A DNA stretch of 64,000 bases from Candidatus Poribacteria bacterium (GTDB taxonomy: Bacteria > Poribacteria > WGA-4E > GCA-2687025). The stretch covers positions 1-64,000 of the forward strand of contig JAPPNK010000026.1 of the NCBI GenBank assembly GCA_028818695.1, in the 5' to 3' direction. Positions within the stretch are counted from its first letter, which is position 1; each line of letters begins with the position of its first letter. The position numbers and the translations under genes were made by a program. A model generated the notes under the pieces. It was given only the letters and a program-made list of their open reading frames with translations, searched no databases and had not been told where the DNA came from. Of this stretch, positions 48,900-58,800 are shown piece after piece.

Positions 48900-49436
48900 A
48901 TGACAGACGAGCCGATCGAAGACAAGGAAAAAGAGGCGCCGGATGGAGCGGTTGAAGCGGCGCGAGTGAAGGGTCTATCGGCGATGTTTGAGGCTTCCAT
49001 TCCAAAGGAAGTCCTAGACATGATGCGAGAGACCGAAGAGGAATCGGTCCCGTTTTTATATCACGGAAGTAAAAAACGGCTTCCCAAGTTGAGAAAAAAG
49101 AAGGCTCAGGCGCCGCCGGGAAGGCCTTGCGAAGAATCTTTGGACGCAATCTATCTCACGCCCGATTTTCTTTTCGCGCTGGCATGCGCGGCGCGTCCCC
49201 CTGGAACAAGCCATATAGACATGATCAAGCGAACCATCCGCTTTGAACAGCCCGATCAGTTTGATCCCGACGAGACGATTTATATCTACTGTGTGCATTC
49301 AACAAAAATACCAGGCGACAAGAAAATCGTTATCGATCCATGGCAGGTTGCCGCAACGGTGGATGAGATCGCGCCCGACAAGACGATCGTCTATCGATCC
49401 AGCGAGCTGTTGAAGCATTACCGCGTAGAAAAATAG
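48900..49436 (+). CDS. unknown protein with ADP-ribosyltransferase-like pattern
   Basis: 178 aa from ATG 48900 (AAAGGCGG upstream); the frame is open further back without a start signal. After an acidic N-terminus come FLYHGSKKRLPKL, then ESLDAIYLTPDFLFALACAAR, then ETIYIYCVHSTKI and IVYRSSELLKHY. YHGS followed by a Y-x-TP-x(4)-A-x-A helix is the pattern of small ART-fold proteins (HYE/HYQ class) seen in toxins and phage proteins; this is a pattern-level guess. No antitoxin-like partner is adjacent. The gene follows the PFOR operon after 169 bp. Confidence 0.5.
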   Translation: MTDEPIEDKEKEAPDGAVEAARVKGLSAMFEASIPKEVLDMMRETEEESVPFLYHGSKKRLPKLRKKKAQAPPGRPCEESLDAIYLTPDFLFALACAARPPGTSHIDMIKRTIRFEQPDQFDPDETIYIYCVHSTKIPGDKKIVIDPWQVAATVDEIAPDKTIVYRSSELLKHYRVEK

Positions 49437-49476
49437 GTGGAACGACGGCGCAAGGCGCGTGCCGTTTTTTGTTTCC

Positions 49477-49597
49477 ATGATGATCGTCTTGCCCGCCGCG
49501 CTGTCATCCCGCGAAAGCGGGAATCCAGAGTTTTCCCAGACAGCCTCCGCATTCCAAAACGGCTCTAAAATCAAAACCATCGCCTAAGAGACTGCCG
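49477..49597 (+). repeat. Family A element, degenerate copy 7
   Basis: Left terminal repeat decayed (ATGATGATCGTCTTGCCC); hairpin CATCCCGC-GAAA-GCGGGAAT, then the conserved right half AGACAGCCTCCGCATTCC...ACCATCGCCTAAGAGACTGCC. Confidence 0.75.
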
Positions 49598-49698
49598 AAG
49601 AGAAAAAAGCGTTGCGCTGTGCCAACGCTAGGAGTAAAGTAGAGAGCGCTTCAGAGTTGAGGCGATTGAAGGGGCGTCCATAACAGATAAAGGAGCGC

Positions 49699-50643
49699 AT
49701 GATGTCGCGGAATATTTGCATCGCCGCCGTTCTCTTTGCGGCGCTTCTTTTGGCTGTGTTTGTTTGGCTGTGGGTAGACGCTGAGTGGGGCATTTCTTCC
49801 GCGCCGCCGAATACGATGCCGCCCGAAGCGGATCTGATACAGACTCCCCCCGTTCCGCGTTCCATCAACGCGGATAAACCTGACGGAGAAGCCGAGGAGA
49901 CGGAGGTCAGCGCAGCTAACGGCGGTCGCTCCCAAGATTCTCTGTATCAGTTCAAGGACTGGGAGGCGGCGCTCGATTACTGGGCAAATCTGGTCGCGGA
50001 AGAATTCGAGATGCTGCTGCGCACAGAGTCGTTTAACCATCCATTCGATCTGGTTGGGACAGCGTATCACACCGTCCTGGATCGCGTCATGGATAAGGAA
50101 GATCCGCTCTCTAAAGCTCTAACGCCATACCTCCCCCTAAACAATCTTCCTGGGCGGATACCGACCGATGACATCGGGCCTGTTCGCTTCCTGATACGGA
50201 CAGGCCACATGTCCCCCGATGTGTTTAAGATTCGGTTGAAGCTGCCGACCGGCGAGATTTACATGGCGGACAGCAACGAGCATGTCGTCATGACTTATAA
50301 GGTTTTGCGTTCGCTCTATCCTTTTGAAAAGGAGGGTATAGCGTTTCTTGAAAAACAGGTCTTGGATTTAGAAGCACGGCTGTCGACGACTCCCAACGAT
50401 GCTGCGCTGCAACAAAAGCTCGACAGGAAACGCGCAGAGCTGGAAGAGATGAAGCAGCCAAAATATGTGACTCACTGGAAAGGAGGGGGAGCGGCGAACA
50501 GGGGTCAGCCCGGCTTTAGAATCACCGAGATGGATTTCGGGATTCTTCGCCCAGAGGGTATGAATCGGGAGACTTCAGGTTATCGGGGTAGACTTTGGGG
50601 CTTTACGGAAGAGTTTCGGAGGAAGTATCCACATTTGAAGTAG
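49699..50643 (+). CDS. membrane-anchored unknown protein, paralogous to the gene at 63173
   Basis: 314 aa. An N-terminal membrane anchor (about residues 7-27) is followed by a Pro/Glu-rich linker and a conserved domain. It shares with the protein at 63173-64000 the segments YQFKDWEAALDYWANLVAEE, KIRLKLPTGEIYMAD and GFRITEMDFGIL, and a central coiled coil (FLEKQVLDLEARL...LDRKRAELEEM). No family recognised. RBS AAGGAGCGC. A lineage-specific envelope protein family is likely. Confidence 0.75.
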   Translation: MMSRNICIAAVLFAALLLAVFVWLWVDAEWGISSAPPNTMPPEADLIQTPPVPRSINADKPDGEAEETEVSAANGGRSQDSLYQFKDWEAALDYWANLVAEEFEMLLRTESFNHPFDLVGTAYHTVLDRVMDKEDPLSKALTPYLPLNNLPGRIPTDDIGPVRFLIRTGHMSPDVFKIRLKLPTGEIYMADSNEHVVMTYKVLRSLYPFEKEGIAFLEKQVLDLEARLSTTPNDAALQQKLDRKRAELEEMKQPKYVTHWKGGGAANRGQPGFRITEMDFGILRPEGMNRETSGYRGRLWGFTEEFRRKYPHLK

Positions 50644-50688
50644 ACTTTGGGGGTTTTGCCTGCAAAACGGCAAAGCGCATCGGCAAAT

Positions 50689-50835
50689 CTGAACCGCAGA
50701 CGACGATGTACGAAAATCCTGTTCAAATCGGACCCATCGCCATTCCCGCGAAAGCGGGAATCCAGAGTTTTCGCAGACAGCCTCCACATTCCAAAACGGC
50801 TCTCTAAAATCAAACCGTCGTCTGTAGAGGCTGCG
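50689..50835 (+). repeat. Family A MITE-like element, copy 8
   Basis: Left terminus diverged (CCGCAGACGACGATGTACG), then TACGAAAATCCTGTTCAAAT, a hairpin CATTCCCGC-GAAA-GCGGGAATCC and the right terminus CCGTCGTCTGTAGAGGCTGCG. The two ends remain mutually complementary (GCAGACGACG / CGTCGTCTGTAG), i.e. the ends have co-varied. Sits upstream of the UDP-sugar dehydrogenase gene. Confidence 0.82.
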
Positions 50836-50905
50836 CATGTAAAAGAGTATGTGTAAAATCCCAGCGCCTGTGATACCATAACAGAAACAACAGGCGCGGG
50901 CGCGA

Positions 50906-52213
50906 ATGAAAGACGCAAACGATCATCGGCTATTGAAACGCATCGATAATGGAAACGTCAAAGCGGGCGTTGTCGGGCTGGGGTACGCCGGGCTGCCGCT
51001 CGCCATGGCGATCGCGCGGCAAAACATACCGGTCATCGGGCATGACACCAACCCTGAGCGGGTTCAGGCGCTCCTGAGCGGACGTTCCTACATCGCGGAC
51101 GTCGACTCGGAAGATGTGCAGTGCGCTTTGAACGACGGCATGTTCACCGCCGATATAGACCCGCGCCGCTTGCGCGAAGCGGACATACTTCACATCTGCG
51201 TCCCGACGCCGCTCAGCAAAAGCAAAGAGCCGGACATGTCCCATGTGCTGTCGGCGACGCAGACGATCGCGCGCCTTCTGCGCAGGGGGCAGCTGGTCGT
51301 TCTGGAAAGCACCACCTATCCAGGCGCCACCGAGGAGCTGCTGCTTCCTAGCCTTGAAGAGAGCGGGCTGACCGCAGGGCGCGACTTCTTTCTCGCCTAT
51401 TCGCCTGAACGCATTGACCCCGGCAACAAGCGGTATCGGCTTTCCAACACGCCGAAGATTGTCGGCGGGGTGACGCGGCGGTGCGCCGAGCTCGCCTCCC
51501 GTTTCTACGAACGCTTCATTGACGAGGTTGTCCAGGTCTCCTCCACCGGCGCCGCCGAAATGACAAAGCTGCTTGAAAACACGTTTCGGAGCGTCAACAT
51601 TGCGCTCGCCAATGAGATGTCGCTTGTGTGCGACCGGCTCGGTCTGGATGTCTGGGAGGTGATCGACGCGGCGGCGACGAAGCCGTTCGGGTTCATGCCG
51701 TTCTACCCGGGGCCGGGGCTGGGCGGACACTGCATACCTGTCGACCCGCACTATTTGGCGTGGCGGGCGCGCGAGCTGCAGTTCCATTCGCGCCTCATTG
51801 AGATCGCGTCCGAGATCAACGGCTCCATGCCGCAGCATGTGGCAAGCAAGGTGAACAGGGAGCTGAACGAACGGCAGAAGTCGATCAAAGGCTCGCAGGC
51901 GCTGCTGCTTGGGGCGGCGTATAAGTCGGATGTGGCGGATGTGCGCGAATCGCCCGCCATCGATGTCATGACGCTGCTGTTGAGACAGGGCGCGCAGCTG
52001 GTTTACCATGACCCGAACGTGCCTGTTGTGTTCTGCGAAAACAAGCGTTTTGACAGCTACGAGAACTGGCCGCAGCTGCTCGATTCGATCGACATCGCCG
52101 TCATTTTGACAAAGCACAGCGCCATCGATTATTCGCCCTTATTGGACGCGCCCTGCCCGGTCATCGATACGCGCGGCGTTCTGCGGGAGTTGCGGGCGTC
52201 CAACCTCGCCTAA
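50906..52213 (+). CDS. UDP-glucose/GDP-mannose dehydrogenase family nucleotide-sugar dehydrogenase
   Basis: 435 aa. Two NAD-dependent oxidations convert a UDP-hexose or UDP-HexNAc to its uronic acid. Rossmann motif GVVGLGYAGLPLAMA; SPERIDPGN; KLLENTFRSVNIALANEM; the catalytic cysteine in GPGLGGHCIPVDPHYL; GAAYKSDVADVRESPA in the C-terminal domain. The PERIDPG and GGHCIPVDP forms are those of the WecC/TviB (UDP-HexNAc) branch rather than Ugd. Probably supplies a precursor for a surface polysaccharide; no other such genes are adjacent. Confidence 0.92.
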   Translation: MKDANDHRLLKRIDNGNVKAGVVGLGYAGLPLAMAIARQNIPVIGHDTNPERVQALLSGRSYIADVDSEDVQCALNDGMFTADIDPRRLREADILHICVPTPLSKSKEPDMSHVLSATQTIARLLRRGQLVVLESTTYPGATEELLLPSLEESGLTAGRDFFLAYSPERIDPGNKRYRLSNTPKIVGGVTRRCAELASRFYERFIDEVVQVSSTGAAEMTKLLENTFRSVNIALANEMSLVCDRLGLDVWEVIDAAATKPFGFMPFYPGPGLGGHCIPVDPHYLAWRARELQFHSRLIEIASEINGSMPQHVASKVNRELNERQKSIKGSQALLLGAAYKSDVADVRESPAIDVMTLLLRQGAQLVYHDPNVPVVFCENKRFDSYENWPQLLDSIDIAVILTKHSAIDYSPLLDAPCPVIDTRGVLRELRASNLA

Positions 52214-52227
52214 TCTCTTATTTTCCG

Positions 52228-52242
52228 CCGATTGCGAATCGG
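52228..52242. terminator. small hairpin between convergent genes
   Basis: CCGATT-GCG-AATCGG between the converging ends of the dehydrogenase and binding-protein genes. No T-run; function as a terminator is uncertain. Confidence 0.3.
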
Positions 52243-53388
52243 TCACGGGTTGATCTGCTTTAGAAACGCTTTTTCGCCGCCGCGTATGGTGAAGACGACG
52301 GCGCTCTTGGTCGGATGGCGGTTTTCGTTGTATCGGGCGATGATCGTTCCGCCCATGTAATTCTCCGCCGCGGCGATCTGATCGCGTATCTTGACAGGGT
52401 CGAAGCTGCCGGCGCGCTCCACCGCCTCGGCAAGCAGCTTAACGGCGTCGTAGCTGACGGCGACGCCTCCGATCGGCTTTTCGCCGTAAGCCGCTTCGTA
52501 CGCCTCCACGAAGGCGCGCGCGCTCGGCTCATCCGTATCCGCCGAAAAATGCCCGCTGAAGTAGCTGCCTTCGATCTCGGCATTTTCGTCGTTGAACAGC
52601 TTCTCATTGTCCCATGAGTCGGCGCCCAGAAAGACGGTCGGTTCGCCCTGCGCGTTTTGAATCTGCATCTCCCGCGCCTGCTGGGTGACGCGCGCGATGT
52701 CGTCTATAAAGCCGGCGATGAAGAGCGCGTCCGGCTTCGCCGCGGCAACCGCGTTGAGCGGCTCCGTGAAGTCAAGCGCGTCCGGCTCGTGGAACGCATG
52801 CGCCGCAATCTCGCCGCCGAGCGCGCGGAAATGGTCCGCAAAAAACTCGGACACCCCCTCCGTGTAGAGATCGCCTCGGCGCGTAATGACCGCGGCGGAG
52901 CCGATATTCAGCGTCTCTCTGGCAAACTGCGCCATCGCGCCGCCCTGAAAGGCGTCCGTGAAGGCTGCCATGAAGACGAACCCGCCCGCGTTTGTGACGT
53001 TCGGATTCGTCGCTGTCGTCGCGATCATCGGAACGCGATACCGCTGCGCCAGCTCGCCCGCCGGAGCCGCATGCGCCGAACGGTTCGGCCCGATGAGCGC
53101 AACGACGCCTTCTTCCCGAATCATTCGGGCGGCGGCTTCGACGGCCGCTTCTGCCGTGTCGAGGCGGGTCTGGACGGTCAGTTCGACCCGCCTTCCGAGC
53201 AGTCCGCCGTTCTGGTTGATTTCAGCGGCGGCGAGCTGCGCCCCGTTCACATACTCATCGCGCTCGCCGGAGACGATGAAGCCGATTTTGACAGAGTCGG
53301 AGTCGCCCGACGGGTCAAGGATGTCTTGAAGTTGTCCGCATCCGATCAGCGCCGCCGCAGCCGACAAAGCGATTAGGACGCGCCGCAT
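52243..53388 (-). CDS. branched-chain amino-acid-type ABC substrate-binding lipoprotein
   Basis: 381 aa starting at 53388 (GGAGG 9 bp upstream; the ATG at 53406 overlaps that site and is unlikely). Lipobox LIGCGQ. The type I periplasmic fold of LivJ/Peripla_BP_6 is visible: VKIGFIVSGERDEYVNGAQLAAAEINQNGG, VALIGPNRSAHAAPAGELAQRYRVPMIATTATNP, and YEAAYGEKPIGGVAVSYDAVKLLAEA. Transporter permease and ATPase genes are not adjacent, so it is an orphan receptor in this window. Ligand could be amino acids, amides or aromatics. Confidence 0.9.
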   Translation of the reverse strand: MRRVLIALSAAAALIGCGQLQDILDPSGDSDSVKIGFIVSGERDEYVNGAQLAAAEINQNGGLLGRRVELTVQTRLDTAEAAVEAAARMIREEGVVALIGPNRSAHAAPAGELAQRYRVPMIATTATNPNVTNAGGFVFMAAFTDAFQGGAMAQFARETLNIGSAAVITRRGDLYTEGVSEFFADHFRALGGEIAAHAFHEPDALDFTEPLNAVAAAKPDALFIAGFIDDIARVTQQAREMQIQNAQGEPTVFLGADSWDNEKLFNDENAEIEGSYFSGHFSADTDEPSARAFVEAYEAAYGEKPIGGVAVSYDAVKLLAEAVERAGSFDPVKIRDQIAAAENYMGGTIIARYNENRHPTKSAVVFTIRGGEKAFLKQINP

Positions 53389-53430
53389 GTTTCTTTGCCT
53401 CCGCATGGCTCAACGCCGCTCATCTGTCCG

Positions 53431-54816
<1,386 letters not shown>

Positions 54817-54927
54817 GCGATCCTCTCCATCCATGTTCGGTTGCATGCGCATACGAACACATGATGGCACAAATCGCGCCGCGCTTAAACCCTTTTCTCC
54901 GAACCCGCCCCTTGTATTGAGCGCCGC

Positions 54928-56034
54928 TCATTCTTCAGAGGCGTTCTCTTGCGACGCCTCCGCGTCCGCCTCTTTGATGTTTCCCCACTGCTCATGCTTC
55001 TTGCCCGAAGGATCAACGGAGAGAAAACGGCTCTTGCCCGCCAAAACCCATGTCGGAGAATCGCCGCCGGGCTTGATGAGCTTCTCCTTTCGCGTCGCGA
55101 CATGCGCGAGATAAACGCCAAGCGGCTTTGGATTCTTCGGATCAATAGACCCCCCGAAGTAAACGATCCACTTCGAATCGGGCGACCATGCCGCCTGGCT
55201 GATATAGCTCCCGTCCTCCATGAAACGCTCCACACCGGACCCGTCCGAATTCATCATGTACAATGCCAAGTTGAGTGGATCGTCGCGCAAGCTTCCAAAC
55301 ATGATCTTTCGCCCGTCCGGCGACCAAGAAGGATAAACGTCTGTTCTTGGATCGTCGGTGATGTTGACGATATTCGACCCGTCGCTGTTCATGACATAGA
55401 TATCGTATTTGACGTTTGCGTCGTTCGCCAGCATCGGTTCTTCCAATGCGTCGAACGCGATTTTTTGACCGTCCGGCGACCATGACAGGATATCAGATCC
55501 AGGCTCCCGCTCCGGAAAATCGGTCAATTGAACATACTTCCTAGTGTAAATATTCACCTTGTAAAGATTCGTTCTAATGAGGGCGCTCTGGTTATACCAT
55601 GTGTTGATAATCGTAACCCACTTCCCGTCGGGCGACCAGGAGGGATGCGTGAAAAACCCTTCTTCTCCTTTAGGAAGCCATTCCAGCAGGTTCTGAACAT
55701 CGCCGGTCCTCAGATCCAGCAGGTAGGGGATGTAGCTCCATTCGTCTTTATCGAACACGACCACGGCGGCGCGCTTTCCGTCCGGCGACCAGTAGGCGCT
55801 TCCTGAAAACTTCGCCTTTCCGTCGCCCATCCAGAGTCGGTCGTTCCCTCCGTCCCAGTCCATGAGGCGAATCTCATACCCTTCAGGCGTCGCATAGGCG
55901 ATGGTCGGCTTGTCCAGCTTCGTCACATCCTCTTTCGGTTTCGGCGGGGGCAGGGCGGCATGCGCAGGCGGCATACTCGCGCAGAGCAGCAGCGAGGCGG
56001 CTGTTAAACAGGCGGCGAATCGAATCTTCAGCAT
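54928..56034 (-). CDS. secreted TolB-like PD40 beta-propeller protein
   Basis: 368 aa from 56034 (AAAGGA upstream). Signal peptide ending near AHA, then a Pro/Lys-rich spacer and at least five PD40 repeats with the hallmark WSPDGK/R (AYWSPDGKRAAVVV, PSWSPDGKWVTIIN, LSWSPDGQKIAFDA, PSWSPDGRKIMFGS, AAWSPDSKWIVYFG) and MNSDGSN/G segments typical of TolB. An acidic tail (EADAEASQENASEE) follows. No Pal/TolA genes nearby, so probably not the Tol-system TolB itself. Confidence 0.88.
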   Translation of the reverse strand: MLKIRFAACLTAASLLLCASMPPAHAALPPPKPKEDVTKLDKPTIAYATPEGYEIRLMDWDGGNDRLWMGDGKAKFSGSAYWSPDGKRAAVVVFDKDEWSYIPYLLDLRTGDVQNLLEWLPKGEEGFFTHPSWSPDGKWVTIINTWYNQSALIRTNLYKVNIYTRKYVQLTDFPEREPGSDILSWSPDGQKIAFDALEEPMLANDANVKYDIYVMNSDGSNIVNITDDPRTDVYPSWSPDGRKIMFGSLRDDPLNLALYMMNSDGSGVERFMEDGSYISQAAWSPDSKWIVYFGGSIDPKNPKPLGVYLAHVATRKEKLIKPGGDSPTWVLAGKSRFLSVDPSGKKHEQWGNIKEADAEASQENASEE

Positions 56035-56096
56035 GATGGGTCCTTTCGCGGGTTGAGGCGCAGGGGCGGGATTGCCGCCCCCTGATCCCGGCGGCG

Positions 56097-57299
56097 TCAA
56101 TCAGCCACCTGATGGGCTTTGCGGCTGTTATTCACCTCCGTCTCGCTGCCTGTCGGAGGCACGCCGACTCCATTTCCTCGGTATTTCACATCCGACGTCC
56201 TACGGATCAAAGCCTCCTCTCTGATCACATCGTCCCGTGCGCCGAACCTTGTGTATGAGTACCCGCCGTAGTACCACCTGAGCTTCATACTCACCGGAGA
56301 TGTCAAGGACCCACTGACGCTTGATGAGTACGCAATGTCCAGGGTGATCACATCTTCAATATTTTTGGGCTGAATGAAGTGCATCCTGAACCACACGTTT
56401 GTGTCCGGCGATTGGTACCAGCCAAGCTCTCCGATGAACAATTTTTGAAGATCAGTCTCGTCGTTGTAGTAAGAAGCGGAGTGCGAAGTGGTCAGCTCGT
56501 AAGTGTTGTGCCTGCCTTCGATAGGCGTCCAGCTATCGATGGAAGCCGTAACCGATTGCCAAACATGGCCGTTTCCGGCATACACGTCCACCGTCAATGT
56601 GACCGGTTCGCTGCTGACCTCCCTGCCGGCGATATTGGCGTATGCCGTCACAATGATGTCGTACTCCTGGTAATCGCTGTGAAGGAGGTCTGGTACGGAA
56701 CTGAAGGTGTGGGAGATGTAGCTTTCCTTGTCGTCCGGCCCAGAGCTGTTGTCTGTCTGCGGATCGTCAAGTTCAATGTCGTATTCGACGCGGGTGAAGG
56801 GAACGTTGGTGGTAACGCAGATGGTCGTCTCCTCGCCTTCCACAACTTTTTGCGGAGTCGCGGAGTAGTAGTTGATCTCAACCGGATCCCAGACCGTCAC
56901 GTACGCATACCCCGTGGCGTCGTCGTCTCCGTTGTAGGCGACCGCCTTGACGTCAACAAAGTTGCCGGAGGTGGAACCCAGACCGGCGTAGTCGTATCCG
57001 GTGAGATAGTCGTACGTCTCGGTTCCGTCTCCGGTGTGCGTGGCGACATGTTGACCTCCCACATAATATTTGATGGAGGTGAACCCCACGTCCGTGTAGA
57101 CATGGATGTAAGAGGAATCTTCCCCTTCGATCACGTCTGAGGGGGAAGCAGTTATGGAGGTGATCTCAATCGCGCTCGCTTGAGCGCAGACGAGAGCGGC
57201 GAACGCTCCGACGAGGAGACTCAGGAGCGCTTTCGGGAGAGAGGAGAAGGTTGCAGGCAGCGAAGCCTGTTTGAAGAAGGTTGCTGCGTGTCGGATCAT
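56097..57299 (-). CDS. secreted protein with repeated Ig-like domains, under sigma-54 control
   Basis: 400 aa from 57299 (AAAGG upstream). N-terminal signal peptide with a longer basic region, cleaved near ASA. Then at least two similar beta-sandwich repeats (IEITSITASPSDVIEGEDSSYIHVYTDVGFTSIKYYV; INYYSATPQKVVEGEETTICVTTNVPFTRVEYDI), a third strand-rich region, and a distinct C-terminal domain with WYQSPDTNVWFRMHF. No enzyme motif. An exported matrix, adhesin or filament-like protein is likely. A sigma-54 promoter and a palindrome lie between it and the activator gene, suggesting tightly switched expression. Confidence 0.8.
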   Translation of the reverse strand: MIRHAATFFKQASLPATFSSLPKALLSLLVGAFAALVCAQASAIEITSITASPSDVIEGEDSSYIHVYTDVGFTSIKYYVGGQHVATHTGDGTETYDYLTGYDYAGLGSTSGNFVDVKAVAYNGDDDATGYAYVTVWDPVEINYYSATPQKVVEGEETTICVTTNVPFTRVEYDIELDDPQTDNSSGPDDKESYISHTFSSVPDLLHSDYQEYDIIVTAYANIAGREVSSEPVTLTVDVYAGNGHVWQSVTASIDSWTPIEGRHNTYELTTSHSASYYNDETDLQKLFIGELGWYQSPDTNVWFRMHFIQPKNIEDVITLDIAYSSSVSGSLTSPVSMKLRWYYGGYSYTRFGARDDVIREEALIRRTSDVKYRGNGVGVPPTGSETEVNNSRKAHQVAD

Positions 57300-57389
57300 G
57301 TTGACCTTTCTTGTTTTGCGATTCTTCCTGCTGAAGAATCGCGATGCTCTATCGCAATGCGTCACCGTTTGACGCAACGCCTTCTTAAA

Positions 57390-57404
57390 GCAAATACGGC
57401 GCCA
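57390..57404 (-). promoter_or_regulatory. sigma-54 promoter
   Basis: Minus strand TGGCGC-CGTAT-TTGC: GG and GC at the -24/-12 positions with the exact 5-bp spacing of consensus TGGCAC-N5-TTGC, one mismatch. The start point would be near 57378, about 80 nt before the ATG at 57299. Confidence 0.7.
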
Positions 57405-57454
57405 ACTTTGAAACCTAGCAACCGTGCGGGTTCTCCCAAAACCCAATTTTGAAA

Positions 57455-57494
57455 CCGACAAAAATATCGACATAATTGTCGATATTTTTGTCGG
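57455..57494. promoter_or_regulatory. 40-bp perfect palindrome, probable activator-binding site
   Basis: Two 18-bp perfectly complementary arms around TAAT. Each arm holds two CGACA half-sites, so the whole reads CGACA-N7-CGACA-N4-TGTCG-N7-TGTCG. Centred about 97 bp upstream of the predicted sigma-54 start, in the normal window for enhancer sites. It lies just after the activator stop codon, so it could also act as a terminator, but it is AT-rich and has no T-run of its own. Confidence 0.6.
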
Positions 57495-57504
57495 GTCCAA
57501 GGTA

Positions 57505-58534
57505 TCACCGCTTGAAGCGGGATATGTCGATCTCGTGTTTTTTAACCTTATACTGCAGCATTCGTTCAGTGATGCCAAGACGCGCAGCCGCGCGCGACTG
57601 GACGCCCTTTGCGGCGCGCAGCTCCCGCTCAATCATCATCCGCTCCAGCCGCTTTATCGCGTCGGGCAGGTTCATCTGCGCGTCGCCCTCTTCGCTCCGG
57701 TCTGCCGATTGGGGAGGAGCGGTCTCGCCGCTGCCGCCGTCGCCGCTCTGCCTCATCTCTTCCGGCAGATGCTCTGGGCGAACGACGCCGTCCGCCGCAA
57801 ATGTCGACGCGCATATAATCGCATTTTCCAGATCCCGAACATTTCCAGGGTACTCGTAACATGAAAAGGATCGACAGCGCCTCCTGCGAAAACTGAACCG
57901 GCTTGCCGCCTTCGGCATACTTTTCTGCAAACGCCTCGATCAGCAGCGGGAGATCCTTGCGCCGTTTCCGCAGCGGCGGAATCCTGAACGCAACCGCTTT
58001 CAGTCTCTGGTACAGATCTTCCCGAAAAGCGTCCTTCTTAATTTCCTCGGGAAGGTTCTTATTGGTCGCCGAGATGATTCGCGCGCTGATAGGGATCGGT
58101 TTTCCAGCTCCTCCAATCCGTTCAATCGTCCGTTCTTGCAGCGCGCGCAGCAGCTTCTTTTGAACCTCCGGCGACGCGTCCCCGATCTCATCTAAAAAGA
58201 GCGTTCCGTTCTGCGCCCTCTCAAACAGTCCGATGCGCTTCTGATTCGCCCCGGTGAACGAGCCGCGCTCATGGCCGAACAGCTGGCTCTCAATGAGCGA
58301 CTCCGGTATCGCGGCGCAGCTCACGGCGACATACGGACAGTTGCTGCGATGCGACTTCTGATGAATCCACTTCGCCAGCATGCTTTTTCCTGTGCCGGTT
58401 TGCCCGTATAGAAAGATGCTGACATCCCTTTTAGAGGCGCGTTCCAGCCGTCTGAGTACAGTCAGCATGGGGCGCGAGACGGCGATGAATTTGTCTTTGT
58501 CCTCGGAAGCGCTCTGTGTTTCTTGTTCTGGCAA
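57505..58534 (-). pseudogene. NtrC-family sigma-54 activator (bEBP), frameshifted
   Basis: Starts at TTG 58534 (AGGCAGG upstream), no receiver or sensor domain, as in PspF-type activators. AAA+ domain: Walker A GQTGTGKS, GSFTGA loop (for GAFTGA) that contacts sigma-54, Walker B LFLDEIGD, SATNKNLPEEI and FREDLYQRL. Within a run of four A (57864-57867, T on the coding strand) the frame shifts: QEALSILF continues in the second frame as SCYEYPGNVRDLENAI, with HLPEEM and a Fis-type helix-turn-helix end (IERELRAAKGVQSRAAARLGITERMLQYKVKKHEI). Removing one T restores the full protein (about 342 aa). Either a real mutation, a slippage-controlled switch or a sequencing error. Confidence 0.8.
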
Positions 58535-58800
58535 GATCGCCTGCCTTTCTTTTGTAACGGCTCTTTTGTTCTGCCTCCAAGATCAACTGAGCCAGAACTT
58601 GTATAGACTATATCACAGCCTTTTTAACCGCGCACCTTTAGCGGCGTTCTTAGCAAATAATGAATTTTATATTCGCTTTTATGGCGCCCGTTCAGACGAG
58701 CGGGACGAAGCGCGCGCCCTTATCAAGAGATGTCCAGCGCGCTTGCCCCGTCCGTTTTCTTTTGAGACAATCTCGCATGTCAACGCCAGAGGAACGCCCC

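Noticed and set aside
1974-50770. Dispersed ATTCCCGC hairpins considered as CRISPR or attachment sites
   Set aside because: They are scattered singly across the window, not arrayed, and no cas, integrase or tRNA-end duplication is associated.
50930-52117. 395-codon minus-strand ORF opposite the nucleotide-sugar dehydrogenase
   Set aside because: Antisense shadow; the plus-strand gene has all family motifs.
58660-58800. Upstream in-frame extension of the dehydrogenase gene (ATG 58660)
   Set aside because: No homology and no ribosome-binding site; the start at 58801 has AGAGGAA and fits the family N-terminus.
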